Source of the DNA: Treponema sp.
Lineage (GTDB): Bacteria > Spirochaetota > Spirochaetia > Treponematales > Breznakiellaceae
Length of the DNA stretch: 33,378 nt
Assembly (NCBI GenBank): GCA_031255645.1
Contig: JAIRSC010000093.1
Location: forward strand, 1-33,378
Reading direction: 5' to 3'
Below, one piece after another: positions 19,879 to 26,930 of the stretch. Numbering within the stretch: the stretch's first letter is position 1; every line of letters begins with the position of its first letter. The notes under the pieces were generated by a model, which saw only the letters and a program-made list of their open reading frames with translations, was not told the DNA's origin and made no database searches. A program made the translations under genes and the position numbers.

Positions 19879-19897
19879 AACACTTTATCCGTATATT

Positions 19898-19923
19898 TAC
19901 CAATATTTCCCACTTTCTTCCCA
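19898..19923 (-). promoter_or_regulatory. Candidate MraZ-box operator (TGGTA / TGGGA / TGGGA repeats)
   Basis: Minus strand TGGGA (19919-19923), TGGGA (19908-19912), TGGTA (19898-19902) at 11- and 10-bp phasing just downstream of and touching the -10. Confidence 0.6.
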
Positions 19924-19950
19924 TTATGAAGGGATTTTTTTTCCTGTCAA
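19923..19950 (-). promoter_or_regulatory. Predicted sigma70 promoter for mraZ (head of superoperon)
   Basis: Minus strand TTGACA (19945-19950) - N16 - CATAAT (19923-19928), about 45 nt upstream of the mraZ ATG. Confidence 0.7.
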
Positions 19951-20077
19951 TATTTTTTTCAAGAAAAATCATTATACATAGTCATTTCTTTTGTTATTTT
20001 ACTTAACAGTCGTTTAGAGATAGGGAAAAATCGCCGATCTTTTCCGCCGCGGGCAGTGGCTTTACCGTATACGGCGT

Positions 20078-20109
20078 TTCATTCGCGGTGGAAGCCCAGC
20101 GCGAATGAA
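20078..20109. repeat. Perfect 10-bp inverted repeat upstream of the 20145 gene
   Basis: TTCATTCGCG (20078-20087) / CGCGAATGAA (20100-20109), 12-nt loop; directly abuts the predicted -35 at 20110. Confidence 0.75.
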
Positions 20110-20138
20110 TTGCGGGAATTTCGGGAAAACGCTATGCT
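20110..20138 (+). promoter_or_regulatory. Predicted promoter, leaderless geometry
   Basis: TTGCGG (20110-20115) - N17 - TATGCT (20133-20138), then 6 nt, then ATG 20145; no Shine-Dalgarno upstream of that ATG. Confidence 0.5.
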
Positions 20139-20144
20139 AAAAAC

Positions 20145-20402
20145 ATGTTTCAGGACGACTACTACGTTGTTTTTCCCGAAGGAGACGTACAGGAAGTTCC
20201 GGGGAGAATACCGCTAAACAGTCTGGTGGATATGAACGGCCGCCCGCTGCCACTGCCGCTGCCCACCAATAAAATGATCGCGTTCCGGGTACAGCGGGTA
20301 CGGACGGCCGAAAACAAGGGGATAAGCGAAACCTTCCATCATCTGGAACTGGTAAGCGCCGCGGAACTTCTTGAATTCGTAAAACCCCAAAGACCGCTAT
20401 AG
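20145..20402 (+). CDS. Hypothetical protein, 85 aa
   Basis: ORF MFQDDYYVVFPEGDVQEVPGRIPLNSLVDMNGRPLPLPLPTNKMIAFRVQRVRT...; its stop directly abuts the next ATG (TAGATG), suggesting coupling. Confidence 0.7.
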   Translation: MFQDDYYVVFPEGDVQEVPGRIPLNSLVDMNGRPLPLPLPTNKMIAFRVQRVRTAENKGISETFHHLELVSAAELLEFVKPQRPL

Positions 20403-21113
20403 ATGGTTCCCGGTAAAACCCCCGCGGCTTCGGCGAAAACGCGAAAACACCGAATCGGTACGGAAAACGAAAGCAGCCTGCACCGGGCCCTTAAATTCCG
20501 TTACGCGGATCCGGGCAAAACCGAGGAAGAACGGGCGGGCTTTGTCTGCGACGCGCTGGGCCCCGGCGGCGAGGCGATTGAAATCCAAACCGGTAATTTC
20601 GGCGCGCTGAAAAATAAACTTCCCGCCCTCGCCGCGCGGGGCAGGACGCGGCTTGTTTACCCGGTAATCGTCAACAAAACCATTGAGTTATATGATACGG
20701 CCGGCAATCTGATCTCGAAAAGAAAGAGCCCCCGAAAAGGCAGCCTCTGGGACATTTTCGGCGAGCTTATTTACGCGCCGAATTTGACCCTGCTCCGCCG
20801 CCTAACGGTAGAAATTGCCCTTGTGGACGCGACGGAACGCCGCCGGGACGACGGCCGGGGTTCCTGGAGACGGAAAGGGGTAAGCATTGAGGACAGACGT
20901 CTTGACCTGTTCCATGAAAGCGTCGTACTGCGAAAAAAAGCGGACTGGCGGCGTTTTCTGCCGGTAAGCGGGGAATTTACCGCGAGGGAACTCGCGGCCG
21001 GCGCGCGAATCAGGCCGGTTCTTGCCCGAAAAACCCTTTATGTGCTCGAAAAGGCCGGTCTTGTGGAAAAACTGCGAAAAGAAGGCAGAAGCTGGATATA
21101 TAAGCCGACGTAG
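20403..21113 (+). CDS. Conserved-looking hypothetical; possible nuclease-fold N-terminus plus winged-helix C-terminus
   Basis: 236 aa; N-terminal ESSLHRALKFRYADPGKTEEERAGFVCDALGPGGEAIEIQTGNFGALKNKLPAL, C-terminal FTARELAAGARIRPVLARKTLYVLEKAGLVEKLRKEGRSWIYKP (wHTH-like). Confidence 0.75.
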   Translation: MVPGKTPAASAKTRKHRIGTENESSLHRALKFRYADPGKTEEERAGFVCDALGPGGEAIEIQTGNFGALKNKLPALAARGRTRLVYPVIVNKTIELYDTAGNLISKRKSPRKGSLWDIFGELIYAPNLTLLRRLTVEIALVDATERRRDDGRGSWRRKGVSIEDRRLDLFHESVVLRKKADWRRFLPVSGEFTARELAAGARIRPVLARKTLYVLEKAGLVEKLRKEGRSWIYKPT

Positions 21114-21140
21114 GGGAAACGCTGCGAACCGTTTCCCCTA
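21111..21140. terminator. Perfect 11-bp hairpin between convergent genes (candidate bidirectional terminator, no U-tract)
   Basis: TAGGGGAAACG (21111-21121) - CTGCGAAC - CGTTTCCCCTA (21130-21140); stem begins at the TAG stop codon of the plus-strand gene. Confidence 0.55.
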
Positions 21141-21157
21141 CCCCAAACGCGCGCCCG

Positions 21158-21877
21158 CTACCACATATCGCTGGGGTCGTCGGCGTCTCTTATGTCTTCG
21201 GCAAAAAGGTCGGTAACGGCCCGCAGATCGTCAAAATAGATGTAATACGAGCCGTAAGCTTCCATCGGATCGCAGTCGATACGGAACCCGATAATTTTAA
21301 TGCCCATCATCGTGTTGTAGTGGTAGTTCCGCTGAACTATGCCGTGAATTCCGTCAAGAGCCTGGGGAGGAATCGCGACAGTCATTTTTTTCCAGCCCTG
21401 GAAATTCAGCTTGCCCATATAAAGCTCAAAATAACGGCCAAACGCGTCTTCGATAAGAAGGTTGAGTTCGTGGTTAAAATTCCGGCCCACTACCCAAAGC
21501 GAAACGGTTTTCGTAATGCCTTCAATCGGAACGGGACGCGTCGGATAAATCGTAAAGCTGTTATAGCCCCGGCGCAGGAAATCCACCCTGGTGCCAAGAA
21601 CGTAATTATCCGGAATGTCCAGGCCCTCTTCTTCGGGGATCGGCTCTTTCGCCATAGGCCCCCCGTCAAACAGCCTTGTCGTGGTATATCCTTCGTCGGC
21701 GGACATCGTCGACAGCCAGAAACCGTCGTATTCGAACTTGTCTACCGAAATCTCCTTAAGCTTCTGCTGAGCTTCGGTTATGCCAAGCTGGGCGGCGTCC
21801 GGCTCCCCAACATCCTGGGCAAAAAGACCCGGAACAACAAGAAATACAATCAACGCGGTAAAAATAACGTGTTTCAT
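21158..21877 (-). CDS. Flagellar filament outer-layer (sheath) protein FlaA-like
   Basis: Signal peptide; VDFLRRGYNSFTIYPTRPVPIEGITKTVSLWVVGRNFNHELNLLIEDAFGRYFELYMGKLNFQGWKKMTVAIP, YYIYFDDLRAVTDLF; FlaA-family pattern. Confidence 0.88.
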   Translation of the reverse strand: MKHVIFTALIVFLVVPGLFAQDVGEPDAAQLGITEAQQKLKEISVDKFEYDGFWLSTMSADEGYTTTRLFDGGPMAKEPIPEEEGLDIPDNYVLGTRVDFLRRGYNSFTIYPTRPVPIEGITKTVSLWVVGRNFNHELNLLIEDAFGRYFELYMGKLNFQGWKKMTVAIPPQALDGIHGIVQRNYHYNTMMGIKIIGFRIDCDPMEAYGSYYIYFDDLRAVTDLFAEDIRDADDPSDMW

Positions 21878-21886
21878 GGCGTCTCC

Positions 21887-22744
21887 TTAATTAGCCGAAT
21901 CCCAGTTTTCCCGTATCCAGTCGGGATCCGTCAGTTCGTCGCCGTCGTAGAGGGATTCGAAGGTATCGGTCAGTACCTTGAACTGGTCAAAATAGATATA
22001 AAAATTCCCAACCGCCTCCGCGGGGGTAGTCCAAATACGGAACTTGACAAATTTGAGGTAGATGCTATTTCTGTCCTCCGCGCTGGTTATACTCGTCGCT
22101 TTTGGATCCAGGATGATCCGCCGGCGCTGGGGAATATAGGTAGGAACCAAAGCCCGAAGGTTTTTCCAGCCCCGATACCTAAGATTGCCGAGATAAATCG
22201 TATGAATTACCCCCTGCTCGTCCCGTACATAGGCTTCAACGTAATAATTAAGATTGGAACCCCATACCCACATATCCAGGTACCGTACCCGGCCGGGAAT
22301 CGGGATTTCGTAGGGACCGGCTTCTTCCCCGTCTGTTTTAAGGGTCGGATAGATGTCTATCCAGTTATAACCCATCCTTTTGAATTTTCCCCAAATGCCC
22401 AGTATCTTAAGGTCTTTGCCGTCCCGGTTGTTCCGGAACAGGGCCATCGGCCAGCCTTCCTTATGGTCGATTTTGGGGAAAAAATCGTATCCGTACTGGG
22501 GAGGGGTGCTCCAATGTTTGTCAAACCCGTAATCCGTGAAAGAAGGATTATCCCTGTCGGTTTCGTCCTTCCCCACAGTATAACGGCTGGCCTCTTTTCT
22601 CCAGACATATTGAGAGTCTTCCGTATTGTCGAAATTCTCCAGGATTCTTGATTCCAGATTAACGGTAAAATCATCACCGAACGCCGCCAGGGTTACTCCC
22701 GCCAACAAAGCGATAATGACAACCCTAAAAATATTATGTTTCAT
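21887..22744 (-). CDS. Flagellar filament outer-layer (sheath) protein FlaA-like
   Basis: Start MKHNIF at 22744 with GGAG RBS; signal peptide; NWIDIYPTL...IPIPGRVRYLDMWVWGSNLNYYVEAYVRDEQGVIHTIYLGNLRYRGWKNLRALVPTYI, NFYIYFDQFKVLTDTF; paralogous to the neighbouring ORF. Confidence 0.9.
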   Translation of the reverse strand: MKHNIFRVVIIALLAGVTLAAFGDDFTVNLESRILENFDNTEDSQYVWRKEASRYTVGKDETDRDNPSFTDYGFDKHWSTPPQYGYDFFPKIDHKEGWPMALFRNNRDGKDLKILGIWGKFKRMGYNWIDIYPTLKTDGEEAGPYEIPIPGRVRYLDMWVWGSNLNYYVEAYVRDEQGVIHTIYLGNLRYRGWKNLRALVPTYIPQRRRIILDPKATSITSAEDRNSIYLKFVKFRIWTTPAEAVGNFYIYFDQFKVLTDTFESLYDGDELTDPDWIRENWDSAN

Positions 22745-22789
22745 CCCATACTCCTTTTCACGCTGCAATGGAAAATGAAGTCAGATCAG

Positions 22790-22818
22790 ATTATATTTCT
22801 TTTACGTTTCTTTGTCAA
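22790..22818 (-). promoter_or_regulatory. Perfect-consensus sigma70 promoter of the flaA pair
   Basis: Minus strand TTGACA (22813-22818) - N17 - TATAAT (22790-22795), about 45 nt upstream of ATG 22744. Confidence 0.9.
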
Positions 22819-22851
22819 ACCTCTTGCGGGGTTTTCTTTAATAATTCAACT

Positions 22852-22877
22852 GGTTCCAAAACTGAAGTTTTGAAACC
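22852..22877. repeat. Dispersed TGAA-loop hairpin, copy 1
   Basis: GGTTCCAAAACTGAAGTTTTGAAACC, stem with one C-A mismatch, loop TGAA; same core as 26888-26911 and 27291-27315. Confidence 0.8.
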
Positions 22878-22880
22878 GTT

Positions 22881-23843
22881 TCAATTATCTGTAACTTCAT
22901 TATCTGCAATTTCGGGGAGAAAAAACAGCTGTTTTATCCGTCCAGCCGATATATTCGCCGGTTTTGATCCCAAAACCAGGGGCGTTGAAGGGACAAGGCC
23001 CTCGAATTGTCCCGTTTCGAGCAGTTTGAGGGCTTCCGGCAGGACTTCCCAGGGCGAATCGCTGAATAGTACCTCGGCTTCCGCCGGCGCGGCGGCGGGA
23101 TCGATCCAGGAATATAGAACAAACGGGATACCCGCAGTTTCCCTGAAAAAAGCCTCCCCGCCGCCGATAACTATGGCGCAGACCGCTTCTTTGGAAAAAT
23201 CCCCGCCGGTAAAGCGGACGCGGGAGGCCGTTTCCGGCCCGGCGCTCTCTTCCAGCCCCCGCAGCAGGGCCGATCGTTGTTCCGCGTCGAGAGGATTGGC
23301 CTGGAAAACCGAAATTTCCCCAGGCGGCGGGGCCAAAAGGCCGGCGCAGAAGCCCCCCCGGTAAAGGTCCGTAAGGACATCGGTGGAATACCAGGCCGGA
23401 GCGTCCGGCGGGCCGGAGGAAACCGCTTCCTGCCCGCGGCCGGTTTCAGGGCCGGTCTCGCGGCCCGCCAGCACGGCCGCCGGAGCGCCGGGATAATCCC
23501 TGAGGTAGCGGCGCGCCCCGTCCCGGTAACGATACGGGAAAAATACCGCGTAGGGCCGTTTCGAAGCCGTCCGCGCCGCGAGGGAGACCAGATCCGGCCC
23601 GGCGCTTTCCGCGACAACGGCCGTTTTAAGCCGCCTGAAAAGCCGCGCCGACAAAACCAGCCGTTTTACCCCGGCGCGGTTTTTCCCGTAAAGGGCGGTA
23701 AAGGCGGAATCCGTCACCAGTACGACGGGCCGTCTGGAAAAAAAGGCCGCGGCAAGGACGGCAAGGCCGCAGAGGACGGCGGAAAGCGCCCGGACGGAAC
23801 GGCGCGTGAACAGAAGCTGTAGTTTTTCCGGTAAATTCGTCAT
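22881..23843 (-). CDS. Membrane-anchored protein, possibly periplasmic-binding-protein-like
   Basis: N-terminal TM (ALSAVLCGLAVLAAAFF) then alternating alpha/beta segments (LYRGGFCAGLLAPPPGEISVFQANPLDAEQRSALLRGLEES, VCAIVIGGGEAFFRETAGIPFVLYSWIDP). Start tentative (MTNLPEKL at 23843; ORF opens at TTG 23900). Confidence 0.65.
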   Translation of the reverse strand: MTNLPEKLQLLFTRRSVRALSAVLCGLAVLAAAFFSRRPVVLVTDSAFTALYGKNRAGVKRLVLSARLFRRLKTAVVAESAGPDLVSLAARTASKRPYAVFFPYRYRDGARRYLRDYPGAPAAVLAGRETGPETGRGQEAVSSGPPDAPAWYSTDVLTDLYRGGFCAGLLAPPPGEISVFQANPLDAEQRSALLRGLEESAGPETASRVRFTGGDFSKEAVCAIVIGGGEAFFRETAGIPFVLYSWIDPAAAPAEAEVLFSDSPWEVLPEALKLLETGQFEGLVPSTPLVLGSKPANISAGRIKQLFFLPEIADNEVTDN

Positions 23844-23929
23844 CCCCTTATCCCGCGCCGCGAAGTCTTTCCCTTTTTCGGCTTTTTCACTATACTTCAA
23901 AACAACAAATCTTTCAGTAAGGAGCTGCT

Positions 23930-24928
23930 ATGACCAGTTATAAGGAATTAGGCCTTGTCAATACCCAGGAACTCTTTAAAAAGGCGGTTTCGGGCGGCTA
24001 CGCGATTCCCGCCTACAATTTTAACAATATGGAACAGCTTCAGGCCATTATCCAGGCCTGTGTGGAGACAAAGTCTCCGGTTATCCTTCAGGTTTCTTCC
24101 GGCGCCCGCAAGTACGCCAACCAGAATCTGCTTAAAAACATGGCCCGCGGCGCGGTGGAATACGCCCACGAGCTGGGCTGCGACATTCCCATCGTCCTTC
24201 ATCTGGATCACGGCGATACCTTTGAACTGTGCGTTGATTGCATAGAATCCGGGTTTTCCAGCGTTATGATAGACGGCTCAAGCAAGCCCTACGACGAAAA
24301 TGTGGAACTGACCAAAAAGGTCTGCGAATTCGCCCATTCCCGCAAGGATTATGTGACCGTGGAAGGCGAACTTGGGGTTTTGGCCGGGGTCGAAGACGAC
24401 GTAGTCGCCGAACAGAGCCATTATACCCAGCCTTCCGAGGTTATCGACTTTGTCAAAAAAACCGGCGTCGATTCTCTGGCCATTTCCATCGGCACAAGCC
24501 ACGGCAGGGCCAAGTTCAAGCCGGAACAGTGCACAAGGGACGCCAACGGGATACTTATTCCGCCCCCGCTGCGTTTCGACATTCTTGAGGAAATCGAGAA
24601 AAAGATTCCCGGTTTCCCAATCGTGCTTCACGGCTCTTCGTCGGTTCCGGTTCAATATGTAAAGATAATTGAAGAATTCGGCGGCAAACTCCCCGACTCG
24701 GTGGGGATTCCCGAAGAACAGCTCCGCAAGGCCGCCAAGAGCGCCGTATGCAAGATCAACATCGACAGCGACGGGCGGCTGGCAATGACCGCGATGATCC
24801 GCAAGGTTTTCGCCGAAAAGCCCGAAGAATTCGATCCCCGTAAATACCTTGGCCCGGCCAGGGACGAGTTAAAGAAAATGTACGCGGAAAAAAACAAAAA
24901 CGTCCTCGGTTCGGCGGAAAAAGTGTAA
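23930..24928 (+). CDS. fba: Class II fructose-1,6-bisphosphate aldolase
   Basis: GYAIPAYNFNNMEQLQAIIQA, IPIVLHLDHGDTFELCVDCIESGFSSVMIDGSS, FPIVLHGSSSVP; RBS AAGGAG. Confidence 0.95.
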   Translation: MTSYKELGLVNTQELFKKAVSGGYAIPAYNFNNMEQLQAIIQACVETKSPVILQVSSGARKYANQNLLKNMARGAVEYAHELGCDIPIVLHLDHGDTFELCVDCIESGFSSVMIDGSSKPYDENVELTKKVCEFAHSRKDYVTVEGELGVLAGVEDDVVAEQSHYTQPSEVIDFVKKTGVDSLAISIGTSHGRAKFKPEQCTRDANGILIPPPLRFDILEEIEKKIPGFPIVLHGSSSVPVQYVKIIEEFGGKLPDSVGIPEEQLRKAAKSAVCKINIDSDGRLAMTAMIRKVFAEKPEEFDPRKYLGPARDELKKMYAEKNKNVLGSAEKV

Positions 24929-24932
24929 CGGC

Positions 24933-24981
24933 GCGGCAAAGGCGCCCGAAAGCCCGGCCGGCTTCGCGGAGCCTTCGCCGC
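24933..24981. terminator. Large GC-rich hairpin between convergent fba and aroH (candidate bidirectional terminator)
   Basis: GCGGCAAAGGC (24933-24943) / GCCTTCGCCGC (24971-24981), one mismatch, with an inner imperfect hairpin; abuts the aroH stop. Confidence 0.55.
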
Positions 24982-25332
24982 TTATCTGTCCGGCCTGAGA
25001 ACCTCCGCCCCGTTCATATAGACGTGGCGGGGGGCCTGTTCAAGATTGCAGTGAACCAGAACCCGGATGGTCCGGGAAAGGCCGCCCTGAAACCGGCCTT
25101 CCTGGAACACCATCAGGGCAAGCCGTTCCGCCCTGCCGGCGTTCCGCAGGGCGGCCGCGGGGTTGAGGGCGTCGATATCGCCGGTCACGGAAAAAACAAC
25201 GGAGACGATGTCCTCTTCCGCGAGCCCGTTGGACTCAAGAAGCCTGTCGTACAAACGAACGACCTGCCCGGCAATGTCGCTTTCGGTGTTTTCCGTCCGT
25301 ACCGCCCCCCGCAGGGCCGCGAGTTTCTTCAC
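24982..25332 (-). CDS. aroH: Chorismate mutase, AroH class
   Basis: LAALRGAVRTENTESDIAGQVVRLYDRLLESNGLAEEDIVSVVFSVTGDIDALNPAAALRNAG, IRVLVHCN, HVYMNGAEVLRPDR. Confidence 0.93.
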   Translation of the reverse strand: MKKLAALRGAVRTENTESDIAGQVVRLYDRLLESNGLAEEDIVSVVFSVTGDIDALNPAAALRNAGRAERLALMVFQEGRFQGGLSRTIRVLVHCNLEQAPRHVYMNGAEVLRPDR

Positions 25333-25676
25333 AGGTTTCCTCCCGCCAGACTGAGTATAAACGCCGCTGCGCAGGCGGCAAGGCTTCCGAATATCAGGCA
25401 GAGGACAAACCCCGCCGCGCCCAGAAGAAAGCGGCGGTTTTTATGACGAACCGCGTAGAAAATATCGAGAACTATCCCCAAAAACGAGGCAAGACAAAGC
25501 AGCACGGACACGGACATGCACAGCCGGACCAGAAAAAACTGGACATCGTCCTCGAACCCGGCGTATGAACCAAAACAATACAGTCCGATTACCAAAACCG
25601 TAAAGCCAAAGACAAGCCGGACGGTCCAGGCAACAAGCGTACCGAGCAAAGGCTTGGTTGTTAAATTTCGCCCCAT
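25329..25676 (-). CDS. Small integral membrane protein of unknown function
   Basis: 115 aa with about three hydrophobic segments; ATGA overlap with aroH. Confidence 0.7.
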   Translation of the reverse strand: MGRNLTTKPLLGTLVAWTVRLVFGFTVLVIGLYCFGSYAGFEDDVQFFLVRLCMSVSVLLCLASFLGIVLDIFYAVRHKNRRFLLGAAGFVLCLIFGSLAACAAAFILSLAGGNL

Positions 25677-25711
25677 AACATATCATAATACTATGAAAAA
25701 AGTATTAACAA
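25658..25711. promoter_or_regulatory. Overlapping divergent promoters
   Basis: Plus: TTGTTA 25658-25663, N17, TATCAT 25681-25686. Minus: TTGTTA 25706-25711, N18, TATGAT 25682-25687. Start codons at 25693 (+) and 25676 (-). Confidence 0.55.
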
Positions 25712-26523
25712 TACTGATTCTGCTTGGAGCCGCGGGCGTTTGTTTTTTTCTCGGCTGGGTGCAATTTCAGGTTCCGCCGGGCGCCTACGGGGTAATCCGC
25801 TCCAAAACGCACGGAACCGACGGCGGCGTAATACGGCCGGGGGAATTCCGCTGGGTCTGGTACCGGCTTATCCCGACCAACGCGGTAGTCCAGGTTTACA
25901 CGCTGCCGGAACCGGCGCTTCCGATAGAAATAAGGGGGAAACTTCCTTCCGGGGACGTATATTCGGCCATGGCCGGAATCGCCGGTGATTTTTCCTATGA
26001 ACTGAAAGGCTCTTTTTCCTACTCGCTGCGGCCCGAAGCCCTGCCCGGCCTGGTCGAACGCTGGAACATGTCGTCCCAGAAAGATTTGGACGCCTATGTG
26101 GAAAAACTGTCGCCGGAAATCGAAAACCGTATCCGTCAAAACCTCTGGACGTACGCCGAACGGGAAGACGTTCTGGAACGGATACGGACAGGCGGATCGA
26201 TACCGGAACTTGAGGGGACGCTGGCGGCCGCGTTCCCCGCCGCGGAAAACCTCGCGATACGCCTGGAAATTCTCAATTTTCCCGATTTCACGCTGTACAG
26301 GGAAGTCAAGGAATTTTACGGGGATTATATCGCGAGCCAGAGGCAGACCCTGAGCGCCGGCCTTGACCGGATGGCCGGGGAAGCCGTCGCCGCCAAACGC
26401 CGCCTGGACGAACTGAGCCTTTACGGGGAGCTGTTAAGCAAATACCCCATCCTGCTTAACTACCTCGCCCTGGAAAAGGGCTTTCCGCCTTCGGGGAATA
26501 CCGGCGCGGGTTCCGCTCCCTAA
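25693..26523 (+). CDS. Membrane-anchored SPFH/Band7-like protein
   Basis: N-terminal TM followed by VPPGAYGVIRSKTHGTDGGVIRPGEFRWVWYRLIPTNAVVQVYTLPE, DLDAYVEKLSPEIENRIRQNLWTYAEREDVLERI: Band7-like pattern. Start taken as MKKVLTILILL at 25693. Confidence 0.65.
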   Translation: MKKVLTILILLGAAGVCFFLGWVQFQVPPGAYGVIRSKTHGTDGGVIRPGEFRWVWYRLIPTNAVVQVYTLPEPALPIEIRGKLPSGDVYSAMAGIAGDFSYELKGSFSYSLRPEALPGLVERWNMSSQKDLDAYVEKLSPEIENRIRQNLWTYAEREDVLERIRTGGSIPELEGTLAAAFPAAENLAIRLEILNFPDFTLYREVKEFYGDYIASQRQTLSAGLDRMAGEAVAAKRRLDELSLYGELLSKYPILLNYLALEKGFPPSGNTGAGSAP

Positions 26524-26760
26524 CGCGGACACGTTCCATGCCATGTTGAAAATCAGTGAAAATGTCTTATAGCGCGTTCAGCGGAACGGATTTACCGACG
26601 ATATCGAATGGAGCGGGACGGGCTGGACATATCAGTTGGGGGTACTCAGGCGCGCGCTGATACAGGACGGGCAATGGGAATCGTCGAAGAACAAGGTAAG
26701 CTACCGAAGCCGCCGGTTTCCGCTCCGCCCGCGGCGTATTTCTTCCCGGCTTTCGGTCCG

Positions 26761-26817
26761 TTCTCCCGGGAGAATGACCTATTCGGATATCCAAATAGCC
26801 TGTTTGGGGGGCCAAAC
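26761..26817. repeat. Cluster of three consecutive palindromes
   Basis: TTCTCCCGGGAGAA (26761-26774, perfect), CTATTCGGATATCCAAATAG (26779-26798, near-perfect), GTTTGG-GGGG-CCAAAC (26802-26817). Confidence 0.75.
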
Positions 26818-26847
26818 GAAACTAAACCATAGACGGACACAGACTTC

Positions 26848-26876
26848 TTGACTAAAAAGCGCGCTTCAGCTTTAAT
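26848..26876 (+). promoter_or_regulatory. Predicted sigma70 promoter for tRNA-Ala
   Basis: TTGACT (26848-26853) - N17 - TTTAAT (26871-26876), about 55 nt upstream of the tRNA 5' end. Confidence 0.7.
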
Positions 26877-26887
26877 GAACTCAGCCA

Positions 26888-26911
26888 GTTCCAAAAACTG
26901 AAGTTTTGGAA
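26888..26911. repeat. Dispersed TGAA-loop hairpin, copy 2
   Basis: GTTCCAAAAACTGAAGTTTTGGAA; one bulged A; lies between the tRNA promoter and tRNA. Confidence 0.85.
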
Positions 26912-26930
26912 TAGCCTCAACTACAAGCGC

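Noticed and set aside
26567-26894. Several short ORFs upstream of the tRNA
   Set aside because: Mutually overlapping, no RBS, span palindromes; only a possible pseudogene fragment is retained as a low-interest finding.
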